NCBI RefSeq assembly: GCF_016863195.1
Contig: NZ_BOOK01000012.1
Coordinates: 62,001-126,000, forward strand
DNA: 64,000 nt
Reading direction: 5' to 3'
From: Paraplanobispora takensis
Lineage (GTDB): Bacteria > Actinomycetota > Actinomycetes > Streptosporangiales > Streptosporangiaceae
The notes beneath the pieces were generated by a model that was given only the letters and a program-made list of their open reading frames with translations, was not told the origin of the DNA and made no database searches. Position 1 is the stretch's first letter. Every line of letters begins with the position of its first letter. Below are positions 35,853 to 43,038 of the stretch, piece by piece. Made by a program: the position numbers and the translations under genes.

Positions 35853-37501
35853 GCGAAAGCTCCCTTCCGGGGACGGGGCAGGTGCAGGACCACCTCGCGC
35901 AGGCGGATCTCCGTCCGCTGCGGCGGTGCCGGGTACCGCGGGGGACGCCCGGCGGTCAGCTCCACGTGGAGCCGGTGCCCGGGCGGCAGTTCCATCGCGA
36001 CCGGGGCCAGGTGGATCTCGCACCGGGAGGCGCCGGGCCCGATGGGCGCCGTGCCGTCGGCGACCCGGGTGGCCGCGCCGTCGGGGCGCTCGTGGACGAG
36101 GGTGACCACCAGTTCGACGCCGGTGCCGGTGGTGAATCCGGTGCCGGTGGTGAATCCGGTGCCGGTACCGGTGTAGATGTGGGCGGTGCCCTCACTGCCG
36201 GTATGGGTGTGGGCGGCGGCCTCGGTGCTGACGGTGACCGCGGCGGTCAGGCGGGCCGTGCCGTGCCAGCACAGCGGACCGTCGACGCCCAGCCGGACCA
36301 CGTCCTCGCGGTCGGCGAGCGGCGCCAGGTCGGCGGAGTGCGGGGCTGACGGGTACGGGTCGGCCGGGTCATGACGCAGCCGCGTCCCGTCTTCTCCGAG
36401 TGGCGTCCCGTCTTCTCCGAGTGGCAGGGCCGTCCATACCGGCCGGCGGGGCGGGACCGGGTCGGCGTCCGTCCAGCGCCCGCTGCCGAGCAGCAGGCAG
36501 CCGCCGCGCCGCGCACCGTCCGGCAGGTGGCCGTCGCGTACGCCGTTTCGCAGATGACCGTCGCGCCGCGCACCGTCCGGCGGGCGGCCGTCATGCCGTA
36601 CGGCCCGCAGCCACTCCAGCGCCAGGGCGAAGGGGTGCGGCCCGGGGGGCTCCGGCAGGGCGCATTCAGGCTGGAGCCGGTGGGTGAGCGCGCTGGCCCA
36701 GCCGCCGACGACGGTCTCGGCGTACGGGGACGCCATGGCCTGGCGCAGGGTGGTCCGCGCCGACCGGCAGTACCAGCTGCCCAGGTGCAGACTGGGCGCG
36801 TTCGCCGTCCGGGCGGCCCTCGTCATGCGCCGGGCCGCGGGCCCGTAGGTATCCGGCGTGACCGGCCACGGGCCGGCGTCCACCGGCCACGTCCCGGTGA
36901 CGGCGGCCGTGGGGACCAGCGCGGCCGGCTCCGGCCGGTGGGCCGGCGTCGCCTCGTAGAGACCGGGCCTGGTCACCCGCCCGGTGCCCAGGTCGGTGCG
37001 CCACCACAGCTCGTCGTCGAGGGCCGGGGGCCCGGCGGGCGGCCAGGGCTGGCGGCTGACGATCCCGCGGACCGCGGGGTGGGCGGCGGCGCACCAGGCG
37101 GCGTAGGCCTCGTAGGCGAGGCCGTACAGGAAGACGTCGCCGTCGCACCACGGCTGGGCCGCCGTCCAGCCGAGCGTCGCGTGGCCGTCGCCGGTCTCGT
37201 CGGCGCCGGGGACGAAGACGCCTCCCGACAGGTGACGGCCGCGCAGATCCTGCAGCAGGCAGGCGAACCCGGCCTCGGCCAGGCTGAGGGCCTCGGGCAG
37301 GCCGCCCGCGGTGCCGTACGGCGTGCGGATCACCACGGCCGGTGCGGGCAGCCGGTCCGGCAGGACCAGGTCGGCCACCAGGACCGTGCCGTCGGCTGCC
37401 GTCACCGTCAAACCGGTACGGATCTCGCTCGCGCAGCCTCCTGCGCCGGCCGCGTCCGCGACGTCGCTGTGCCTGCGGGCTCGCTCACTTCGTTCACTCA
37501 C
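35849..37501 (-). CDS. CocE/NonD-fold protein lacking the catalytic triad (pseudo-hydrolase)
   Basis: A 550-residue protein with the plan of CocE/NonD alpha/beta hydrolases (X-Pro dipeptidyl-peptidase family): RTPYG, QDLRGRHLSGG (85-93), an elbow, a cap, and a C-terminal jelly roll with PPGHRLHVELTAGRPPRY. The nucleophile elbow, normally GxSYxG, reads GLAYEA with Ala129 instead of Ser. The usual GGWYD Asp is Cys245 (GSWYC), and the GPWxH His position is Ser270 (GGWAS). It is therefore probably non-catalytic, perhaps a peptide-binding scaffold. GTG 37501 overlaps the upstream stop (GTGA). The long open frame upstream is a shadow. Confidence 0.85.
   Translation of the reverse strand: MSERSERARRHSDVADAAGAGGCASEIRTGLTVTAADGTVLVADLVLPDRLPAPAVVIRTPYGTAGGLPEALSLAEAGFACLLQDLRGRHLSGGVFVPGADETGDGHATLGWTAAQPWCDGDVFLYGLAYEAYAAWCAAAHPAVRGIVSRQPWPPAGPPALDDELWWRTDLGTGRVTRPGLYEATPAHRPEPAALVPTAAVTGTWPVDAGPWPVTPDTYGPAARRMTRAARTANAPSLHLGSWYCRSARTTLRQAMASPYAETVVGGWASALTHRLQPECALPEPPGPHPFALALEWLRAVRHDGRPPDGARRDGHLRNGVRDGHLPDGARRGGCLLLGSGRWTDADPVPPRRPVWTALPLGEDGTPLGEDGTRLRHDPADPYPSAPHSADLAPLADREDVVRLGVDGPLCWHGTARLTAAVTVSTEAAAHTHTGSEGTAHIYTGTGTGFTTGTGFTTGTGVELVVTLVHERPDGAATRVADGTAPIGPGASRCEIHLAPVAMELPPGHRLHVELTAGRPPRYPAPPQRTEIRLREVVLHLPRPRKGAFA
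36121..36166. repeat. 18-bp in-frame tandem repeat in CocE-like gene
   Basis: CGGTGCCGGTGGTGAATC occurs at 36121-36138 and 36139-36156 with a partial third copy, encoding repeated TGTGFT units in the C-terminal domain. Confidence 0.85.
36383..36424. repeat. 21-bp perfect tandem duplication in CocE-like gene
   Basis: Two identical 21-base units (36383-36403 and 36404-36424) encode a repeated PLGEDGT segment. The duplication keeps the reading frame. Confidence 0.85.
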
Positions 37502-38316
37502 GCGGGGATCTCCCGCATCAGGCCGTCCGGCACCGGCAGCACGGGGTGGTGACGTATCTCCCCGGCCGCCAGGTCGATCCCGGTCTGGCGGCGGGTCCCG
37601 GGCGGCCGGGCGCCTTCGGCCCAGGCGCGCAGATCGGCGGCGATGAGGGCGGCGGCGACATCGGCTCCGGCGGGGTCGGCGGGGGCGGCCGGACGCCCTC
37701 CGGCGTCGAGGAAGGCCCAGTAGGCGGCCAGCTCGTTCGGCCACGGGCAGGCGGCCAGACGGCGCAGCCGCAGGTCCTCGTAACCAGCGCCGCCGGTGGG
37801 AGGAGTGAACGGGCCGACGTACCAGCGGCGGCCCTCGCCGTGACCGCGGTGCCAGGCGATCCCCCGGTCGCGGCAGCGGGCGTCGAGTTCCCGCCAGGCG
37901 GCGTCGGGCAGGTGCTCGGCGCACGCGACCAGGACCGCGGTCCCCGGTCCGGGGTCCTGCCCGGCCGCCGCGTGCCGTACGGCCAGGCCCGCCTGCCGCA
38001 GGCACCGCGCCAGCGGCGCCAGCAGCGGGCCGCCCCCCACCAGGAGGACCTCGGCGGGTTCGGTGACCGGGGCGGTCGGCTCCGGGAGGGCCGTGGTGAG
38101 TTCGGCGACCAGGCCGGCCGCCTCCGGGAGGCGTTCGAGCGCCGCCCTCACGCCGAGGCGGCCGGTGAACAGGTCCGCCACGGCGGCCCGGTCCTCCGGC
38201 GGCACGCTCAGGATCATGAAGTCCTCGTCGGGGCCGTGGACCAGCCAGCCGTCCCCGGTGGGCACGAAGGTGGTCCCGGCCGCCCAGCGTGCGGGCCGGT
38301 CCAGCCCGGAAGTCAT
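37498..38316 (-). CDS. RRE/E1-like (ocin-ThiF-like) RiPP maturation partner
   Basis: A 272-residue protein resembling the leader-peptide-binding C protein of azoline synthases. Residues about 10-75 look like a winged-helix RiPP recognition element (GDGWLVHGPDEDFMILSV, then DRAAVADLFTGRLG). A Rossmann-like segment follows (AEVLLVGGGPLLAPLARCL), then WYVGPFTPP, and it ends HPVLPVPDG. There are no E1 adenylation motifs or CxxC zinc pairs, so it should present the precursor to the YcaO enzymes rather than catalyse. ATG 38316 has GGAACG upstream. It is shorter than typical members (350 or more residues). The assignment is by resemblance. Confidence 0.7.
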   Translation of the reverse strand: MTSGLDRPARWAAGTTFVPTGDGWLVHGPDEDFMILSVPPEDRAAVADLFTGRLGVRAALERLPEAAGLVAELTTALPEPTAPVTEPAEVLLVGGGPLLAPLARCLRQAGLAVRHAAAGQDPGPGTAVLVACAEHLPDAAWRELDARCRDRGIAWHRGHGEGRRWYVGPFTPPTGGAGYEDLRLRRLAACPWPNELAAYWAFLDAGGRPAAPADPAGADVAAALIAADLRAWAEGARPPGTRRQTGIDLAAGEIRHHPVLPVPDGLMREIPA

Positions 38317-38427
38317 CGCGAGCGTTCCTTTCCTCGACATCCTCGAAATCCTCGGCATCCCCGACGTCCTGAAATCTTCGAAATCCCGGAATCCGCGGTG
38401 GCCTCGACGGTCTCCGCGGAGGGTCCG

Positions 38428-38472
38428 GCGGCACCCGGGCGCGGGCGTGGTCGGCCCGCGCCCGGGTGCCGC
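38428..38472 (-). terminator. 19-bp attenuator-like hairpin after precursor gene
   Basis: A perfect stem (38428-38446 with 38454-38472) and a 7-base loop begins 11 bases after the precursor stop and lies 110 bases before the next gene. Such hairpins commonly let a RiPP precursor be made in excess over its enzymes. There is no U-tract, so partial termination or mRNA stabilisation are both possible. Confidence 0.8.
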
Positions 38473-38483
38473 TCTTCACGCGG

Positions 38484-38579
38484 TCAGCGCCAGGCCACCT
38501 TGGCCAGCGCCACCGTGGCGTGGTTGGACGAGTGGACGGACGCGTTGCGCGCCTTCGCCTTCAGCTTCTTGACGGTCAT
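38484..38579 (-). CDS. Putative RiPP precursor peptide, 31 residues
   Basis: A short gene with exceptionally strong translation signals, first in the YcaO operon. The peptide starts MTVKKLKAKARNAS and ends ALAKVAWR. It has no Cys and no acidic residue, and about +7 charge from five Lys and two Arg. Ser14, Ser17, Ser18 and Thr22 are the only likely cyclisation sites apart from Thr2, and His16 and His20 flank the Ser pair (VHSSNH), a plausible metal-binding patch. If Ser/Thr are modified, oxazolines would result; no SagB-like dehydrogenase is nearby. The basic leader is unusual. The precursor role is inferred from position, RBS and hairpin. Confidence 0.75.
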   Translation of the reverse strand: MTVKKLKAKARNASVHSSNHATVALAKVAWR

Positions 38580-38583
38580 GCCT

Positions 38584-38593
38584 GATCACCTCC
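38584..38593 (-). promoter_or_regulatory. Full-length Shine-Dalgarno site of the precursor gene
   Basis: GGAGGTGATC matches the 16S rRNA 3' tail over all ten bases, with GGAGG nine bases before the ATG at 38579. It is the strongest ribosome site in the window and fixes the start of the 31-residue peptide. Confidence 0.9.
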
Positions 38594-38656
38594 CTCCGGG
38601 AGCCGGGCCGGGATCTCGGTCGGTCCGACCGGCGGCGCCGTGGGGCGCCTCCAGAA

Positions 38657-38685
38657 GTAGAAACGAAAACGAAAATCATTGTCAA
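38657..38685 (-). promoter_or_regulatory. Promoter of the YcaO operon
   Basis: On the minus strand, TTGACA (38685-38680) is a perfect -35 hexamer, followed after 17 bases by TTCTAC (38662-38657) as a -10 element. Transcription would begin near 38650, leaving a leader of about 70 bases before the precursor gene. Confidence 0.7.
38670..38684. promoter_or_regulatory. Zur-like box overlapping the YcaO operon promoter
   Basis: CGAAAATCATTGTCA matches the actinobacterial Zur consensus TGAAAATCATTTTCA at 13 of 15 positions. It overlaps the -35 element and spacer, where a bound repressor would block RNA polymerase. Another Fur-family regulator cannot be excluded. Confidence 0.6.
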
Positions 38686-38710
38686 GTCTTGATCTATCCG
38701 GACTTGGTGA

Positions 38711-38725
38711 TGAAAATCGTTCCCA
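38711..38725. promoter_or_regulatory. Second, weaker Zur-like box before the MFS gene
   Basis: TGAAAATCGTTCCCA matches TGAAAATCATTTTCA at 12 of 15 positions and ends 21 bases before the GTG of the divergent exporter gene. It could place exporter and biosynthesis under one metal-responsive repressor. Confidence 0.4.
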
Positions 38726-38746
38726 TCCGTCTTCCGGGGGTGTTCG

Positions 38747-40024
38747 GTGGAACCTGCTCGCACGCTGCGCGAGCTGCTCGCCCGCAACCGCGACCTGCGC
38801 ATGCTGTGGCTGGGCAACCTGGTCAGCGCGTGCGGCGGGTGGTTCTCCGCGGTCGCGGTGTTCGCGATGGTCTACGCGCACGGCGGCGCCGGGCTCGCCG
38901 CCGGGCTCACGCTGGCCGTGCGCTATCTGCCCGGCGTGCTGGCCGGGGTCTGGGGCGGGGTGCTGGCCGACCGGGCCGACCGGCGCGCGGTGACGCTGGT
39001 GACCGACGTGCTCATGGCGGTTTTCGCCGTCGCCTTCCTGCTCGCCGACGATCCGGGGCGGCTGTGGCTGGTCTATCCGCTGACCTTCGCCTCCGCCGCG
39101 GCCGGGTTCGTCTTCCAGGCCGCCCGCAACGCGTGGATGCCCAGCCTGGCCCGGCCCGAGGAGTACCCCCTGTACTCGGCGGCCGTGCAGGTCAACGGCC
39201 TGGTCTTCCAGGCGCTGGGCGGGGTCGCCGGAGGTCTCGTCGTCACGGCGGTGGGCTGGCGCTGGGCCTTCGCCGCCAACGCCGCCTCCTTCCTGCTGTC
39301 GGCGTGGCTCACCGCGTCGGTGCGCTCGGGCGACCGGTTCGCGGGCGTCGCCCCGCACGGCTGGTGGCGCTCCCTGCGCGAGGGGATCGCGATGGCCGCG
39401 CGCACCCGCGCCATCGCGGCCCTGCTCCTGCTGGAGGCGGTCTTCTGCCTGGGGCTGGGCGGCACGATCACCGCGATGACCTACCTCGCCCTGCGCGTGC
39501 ACGATCTCGGGCAGGGCGGGGCCGGCTGGTTCTACGGCGTCCAGGGCGTCGTGGGGAGCGTGGTCCTGGTGGTCGCGGCCTCCCGGATCCGCGCTCTGGG
39601 GCCGTCGGGACGCCACCTGGTCATCGGCCTGTCATGCCTGGTCGAGGGGGTCCTCACCATGCTGCTCGGCCTGCCGTCCGGCGTGCTGCCCGCGCTGGCG
39701 CTGTGGGGGCTGATCGCGGCCGCCGAGGTGGTGTACGGCCCCGCGGCCATGACCGTCCTGCTGACCGCGACGCCGAACGAGGCCCGCGGCCGGGTCACCT
39801 CCCTGTGGAGCGCCACGGCCACCCTCGGCCTCGGCGTCTCGGCCGTCGGCGCCGGGGCCCTCCTCGACCGGCTGGACGTGGGAGTCGTCTTCGCCCTCCT
39901 CGGCCTGCCGATGGCGGTCGCCGGCGGCGCCTGGCTCGCCGTACACCGGCGCCGGGACATCTCCGGAGACGGGGGACGGCGAATCGCCCGGTCCGCGGAC
40001 GGGGGACCGCGGACAGGCCATTGA
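38747..40024 (+). CDS. MFS exporter, EntS-like
   Basis: A 425-residue major facilitator with about twelve helices. The loop 2-3 motif is GGVLADRADRRAV, and FVFQAARNAWMPSLARPEE resembles the EntS/DHA3 subfamily that exports siderophores and macrolides. GTG 38747 follows GGGGGTG at good spacing. It diverges from the precursor gene across a 167-base region containing the shared promoter and both metal-box candidates. The natural inference is export of the modified peptide. The last 25 residues are a Gly/Arg-rich cytoplasmic tail. Confidence 0.87.
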   Translation: MEPARTLRELLARNRDLRMLWLGNLVSACGGWFSAVAVFAMVYAHGGAGLAAGLTLAVRYLPGVLAGVWGGVLADRADRRAVTLVTDVLMAVFAVAFLLADDPGRLWLVYPLTFASAAAGFVFQAARNAWMPSLARPEEYPLYSAAVQVNGLVFQALGGVAGGLVVTAVGWRWAFAANAASFLLSAWLTASVRSGDRFAGVAPHGWWRSLREGIAMAARTRAIAALLLLEAVFCLGLGGTITAMTYLALRVHDLGQGGAGWFYGVQGVVGSVVLVVAASRIRALGPSGRHLVIGLSCLVEGVLTMLLGLPSGVLPALALWGLIAAAEVVYGPAAMTVLLTATPNEARGRVTSLWSATATLGLGVSAVGAGALLDRLDVGVVFALLGLPMAVAGGAWLAVHRRRDISGDGGRRIARSADGGPRTGH

Positions 40025-40035
40025 TCCGTCGGGAA

Positions 40036-40047
40036 ATATGTGACATT
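40036..40047 (+). promoter_or_regulatory. ATATGTGACATT operator candidate before hydroxyproline operon
   Basis: ATATGTGACATT lies 37 bases before the first catabolic gene, in an AT-rich patch; ATGTGACAT within it is a perfect 4-1-4 palindrome. An 11/12 match occurs before the LivJ-type gene (47269-47280, reverse orientation). Confidence 0.45.
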
Positions 40048-40083
40048 TTACAGGCGGGCCAGGTCGCGGGAGCGGGGTGAGCC

Positions 40084-41286
40084 ATGCCGGATGTCGTGGT
40101 CGTGGGCGCGGGGATCGTCGGGGCGGCGTGCGCCTATTACGCGGCGCGGGCGGGTCTGGACGTGGTGGTCGTGGACAGGGGCCCGGTGGCCGGCGGCACG
40201 ACCGGCGCGGGAGAGGGCAACGTCCTGGTCTCCGACAAGGAACCCGGCCCCGAGCTCGACCTCGCGCTGCTGTCCAACCGTCTCTGGCGCGAACTGGCGG
40301 ACTGCGGCCCGGACGGGTCCGGCGGACACGGAGGATCAGCGCTACGCGGCCCGGCCGGGACGGGCGGCGGGTTCGAGTTCGAGGCCAAGGGCGGGCTGGT
40401 GGTCGCCGAGACTCCGCCGGTGATGGAGGCGCTCGCCGACCTGGCCGTCAAGCAGGGCGTCGAGCACACCGTGGTCGAGCCCGGCCGGCTGCGCGACTAC
40501 GAGCCGCACCTGGCCGGCGGCCTCGCCGGGGGCGTGTTCTATCCGCAGGACGCGCAGGTCCAGCCCATGCTCGCCGCGGCCGGGCTGATCCGGCGGGGCG
40601 GCGAGCGCTTCGGCCGCGGCGCGCTGATGCTGCGCACCGGTGTCACGGTCACCGGGTTCATCCGCGACGGCGACCGGGTGACCGGGGTCAGGACCGACGG
40701 CGGGGACATCCTCGCCGGGGCCGTCGTCAACGCCGCCGGGACCTGGGGCGGCGAGGTCGCGGCGCTGGCCGGGGTGCGCGTGCCGGTGCTGCCCAGGCGC
40801 GGGGTCATCCTGGTCACCGAGCCGCTCGAACGGCCGCTGATCCGGCACAAGGTCTACACCGCCGCCTACGTCACCGCGGTCGCGAGCGACTCCGAGGGCC
40901 TGGAGAGCTCCGCCGTCGTGGAGGGCACCCCGGCCGGGCCGGTGCTCATCGGCGCCAGCCGCGAGCGCGTCGGCTTCGACCGGGCCGTACCGGCGTCCGT
41001 GCTGGGCAGGCTCGCCGCGCAGGCCGTGGCGCTCTTCCCCGGCTTGGCCGGTCGCAAGGTGATCCGGGCCTACTGCGGCTTCCGCCCCTACTGCCCCGAC
41101 CACCTCCCGGTGATCGGCGAGGATCCCCGGGCCCCGGGCCTGCACCACGCCTGCGGCCACGAGGGCGCGGGCATCGGCCTGGCCCCGGCCACAGGTCACC
41201 TCATCGCCCAGGTGCTGACCGGCACGCGCCCCGACCTGGACCTGACCCCCTTCCGTCCCGACCGCTTCGGAGAGGAGACCCCGTGA
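40084..41286 (+). CDS. FAD-dependent oxidoreductase, D-hydroxyproline dehydrogenase-type
   Basis: A 400-residue DAO-family flavoprotein. The dinucleotide fold is VVVVGAGIVGAACAYYAARAG; later VNAAGTWGGEVA and a C-terminal HACGHEGAGIGLAPATG bind FAD. With the 2Fe-2S and second flavoprotein genes that follow, it resembles the catalytic subunit of multi-subunit D-hydroxyproline dehydrogenases, which oxidise cis-4-hydroxy-D-proline to a pyrroline. Its stop overlaps the next GTG (GTGA). GGGGTGAGCC precedes the ATG. Glycine/sarcosine oxidase-type activity is an alternative, but the downstream epimerase and deaminase favour hydroxyproline. Confidence 0.87.
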   Translation: MPDVVVVGAGIVGAACAYYAARAGLDVVVVDRGPVAGGTTGAGEGNVLVSDKEPGPELDLALLSNRLWRELADCGPDGSGGHGGSALRGPAGTGGGFEFEAKGGLVVAETPPVMEALADLAVKQGVEHTVVEPGRLRDYEPHLAGGLAGGVFYPQDAQVQPMLAAAGLIRRGGERFGRGALMLRTGVTVTGFIRDGDRVTGVRTDGGDILAGAVVNAAGTWGGEVAALAGVRVPVLPRRGVILVTEPLERPLIRHKVYTAAYVTAVASDSEGLESSAVVEGTPAGPVLIGASRERVGFDRAVPASVLGRLAAQAVALFPGLAGRKVIRAYCGFRPYCPDHLPVIGEDPRAPGLHHACGHEGAGIGLAPATGHLIAQVLTGTRPDLDLTPFRPDRFGEETP

Positions 41287-41636
41287 ACCCCGCCCACCGG
41301 CTGGTCCGGGCGGATCCGGAACCCGGATTCGAGATCGACGTGGACGGCCAGGCCGTACCGGTGGTCCCCGGGCAGAGCCTCGGCGCCGTCCTGCACGCCG
41401 CGGGCATCCGCTCCTGGCGGACCACCCGCTCCGGCGGCCGTCCGCGCGGGCTGTTCTGCGGCATCGGCGTCTGCTTCGACTGCCTGGTCACGGTCAACGA
41501 CGTCCCGTCCCTGCGCGCGTGCCAGATCGAGGCCCGGCCGGGCGACCGGGTGACCACCGGCCGCCCGCACGCGGACGGGCGGACGGCCGCCGACCAGGCC
41601 TCCGCCGGGGGAGGAGGGGAGCGCGGTGACTCCTGA
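41283..41636 (+). CDS. 2Fe-2S ferredoxin-like dehydrogenase subunit
   Basis: A 117-residue small subunit with a ferredoxin-like 2Fe-2S motif: GLFCGIGVCFDCLV, giving Cys-x4-Cys-x2-Cys spacing, and a later Cys in LRACQ. It would carry electrons between the two flavoprotein subunits encoded on either side. GTG 41283 overlaps the previous stop, and its own stop lies 11 bases inside the next gene, so all three subunits are coupled. The last 25 residues are a Gly/Ala-rich tail. Confidence 0.9.
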   Translation: MNPAHRLVRADPEPGFEIDVDGQAVPVVPGQSLGAVLHAAGIRSWRTTRSGGRPRGLFCGIGVCFDCLVTVNDVPSLRACQIEARPGDRVTTGRPHADGRTAADQASAGGGGERGDS

Positions 41637-43038
41637 CTACGACCTGGCGGTGGTCGGCGGCGGGCCCGCCGGGGTGGCGGGGGCGCTGACCGCGTCGCTG
41701 GCCGGGCTCGGCGTGGTCCTGCTCGACTCCGCCGCGCGCCTCGGGGGCCAGTACTTCCGCCGGCCGGCGGACGGGTTCCGCGCCCGGCGGCCGGGAGCGC
41801 TCCACCACGGTCTCGACCGGTTCGCGCGGCAGTGCGACCGGCTCGCCGCCGGGGCCGACGTGCTGACCGGTCACCGCGTCTGGTCGATCGAGCGTGAGGG
41901 GAACGTGCTGGCCGTGCGGTGCGCGCAGGGGGACCGGGAGGAACGGCCCCGCACGATCACCGCGCGCGGGGTGCTGGTGGCCACCGGCGCCTACGACCGG
42001 CCGCTGCCCTTCCCCGGCTGGGACCTGCCCGGAGTGATCACCGCCGGGGGCGCCCAGGCGCTGCTCAAGGGCGATCTCGTCGTCGCGGGGAGCAGGGTCG
42101 TGGTGGCCGGCACCGGGCCCTTCCTGCTCCCGGTCGCCGCCGGGCTGGCCGCCGCGGGCGCGCACGTGCTCGGCGCGTACGAGGCCGGCGGCCGCTTCGG
42201 CCTGGCCGCGCATCCCTTCCTCGCCGCGGGCAGGGCCGCCGAGGCGCTCGGCTACGGTCTCCGCCTCGCCCGGCGCCGGGTGCCCTACCGCGGGCGCCGG
42301 GCGGTGGTCGAGGCGCACGGCGACGGCCGGCTGACCCACGTCACGATCGCCCGCCTGGACCGGGACTGGCGTCCGGCCGGGACGCGGACGGTCGAGTGCG
42401 ACGCGCTGGCCTGCGGTTACGGCTTCATCCCCCGGATCGACCTGCTCGTGCAGCTCGGCTGCGCCGTACGGGACGACCACGGCGACCCCGCGGTCGTCGT
42501 GGACGCGGGCATGCGCACCGGCGTGCCCGGCGTCTACGCGGCGGGGGAGACCACCGGGGTCGGCGGCGCCCTGCTGGCCGAGGTGGAGGGGCGCATCGCG
42601 GGCCGGGCGGCGGCCGCCGACCTGGGGCGCCGCGTCCCGCCCGACCCGGTCCTGTCGCGTCGGCGCGACCGCATGGCCGCCTTCGCGCGGGCTCTGCGGC
42701 AGGCCTATCCCGTACGGCCCGGCTGGCAGGGCTGGCTGCGCGAGGACACCCTGATCTGCCGCTGCGAGGAGGTGCCGCTGTCGGCCGTACGCGAGGCCCT
42801 GGAACTGGGCGCCGCCGACGCGCGCTCCGTCAAACTCCTGACCCGCGCCGGGATGGGCTGGTGCCAGGGCCGCATGTGCGGCTACACCGTGGGGTGCCTG
42901 GCGCGGGACGCCCTGCCGGTGACCCGGCGGGTGATCGCCGAGCCCGTCCGGCTCGGCGACCTGGCCGCGTGGCCCCGGCCCGACGACGACCCCGCCTCCC
43001 CGCACGACGGTCCCGCCTCCCCGGAAGGACGATCATGA
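41626..43038 (+). CDS. FAD/NAD(P)-binding oxidoreductase with BFD-like 2Fe-2S domain
   Basis: A 470-residue subunit with two dinucleotide folds: LAVVGGGPAGVAGALTA at the N-terminus and VVVAGTGPFLLPVAAGLA mid-protein, plus VYAAGETTGVGG near the FAD. The C-terminal 90 residues form a BFD-like 2Fe-2S domain: CRCEEVPL and GMGWCQGRMC. This layout matches the alpha subunit of D-hydroxyproline dehydrogenase and related opine/octopine oxidases. GTG 41626 has GGAGGAGGGGAG upstream. Its stop overlaps the deaminase ATG (ATGA). It probably passes electrons from the catalytic flavin onward. Confidence 0.9.
   Translation: MTPDYDLAVVGGGPAGVAGALTASLAGLGVVLLDSAARLGGQYFRRPADGFRARRPGALHHGLDRFARQCDRLAAGADVLTGHRVWSIEREGNVLAVRCAQGDREERPRTITARGVLVATGAYDRPLPFPGWDLPGVITAGGAQALLKGDLVVAGSRVVVAGTGPFLLPVAAGLAAAGAHVLGAYEAGGRFGLAAHPFLAAGRAAEALGYGLRLARRRVPYRGRRAVVEAHGDGRLTHVTIARLDRDWRPAGTRTVECDALACGYGFIPRIDLLVQLGCAVRDDHGDPAVVVDAGMRTGVPGVYAAGETTGVGGALLAEVEGRIAGRAAAADLGRRVPPDPVLSRRRDRMAAFARALRQAYPVRPGWQGWLREDTLICRCEEVPLSAVREALELGAADARSVKLLTRAGMGWCQGRMCGYTVGCLARDALPVTRRVIAEPVRLGDLAAWPRPDDDPASPHDGPASPEGRS

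Noticed and set aside
35849..38479. 876-codon version of the CocE-like gene
   Set aside because: The extra N-terminal part overlaps the RRE/E1-like gene in another frame and is Arg/Pro-rich; the coupled GTG at 37501 is the credible start.
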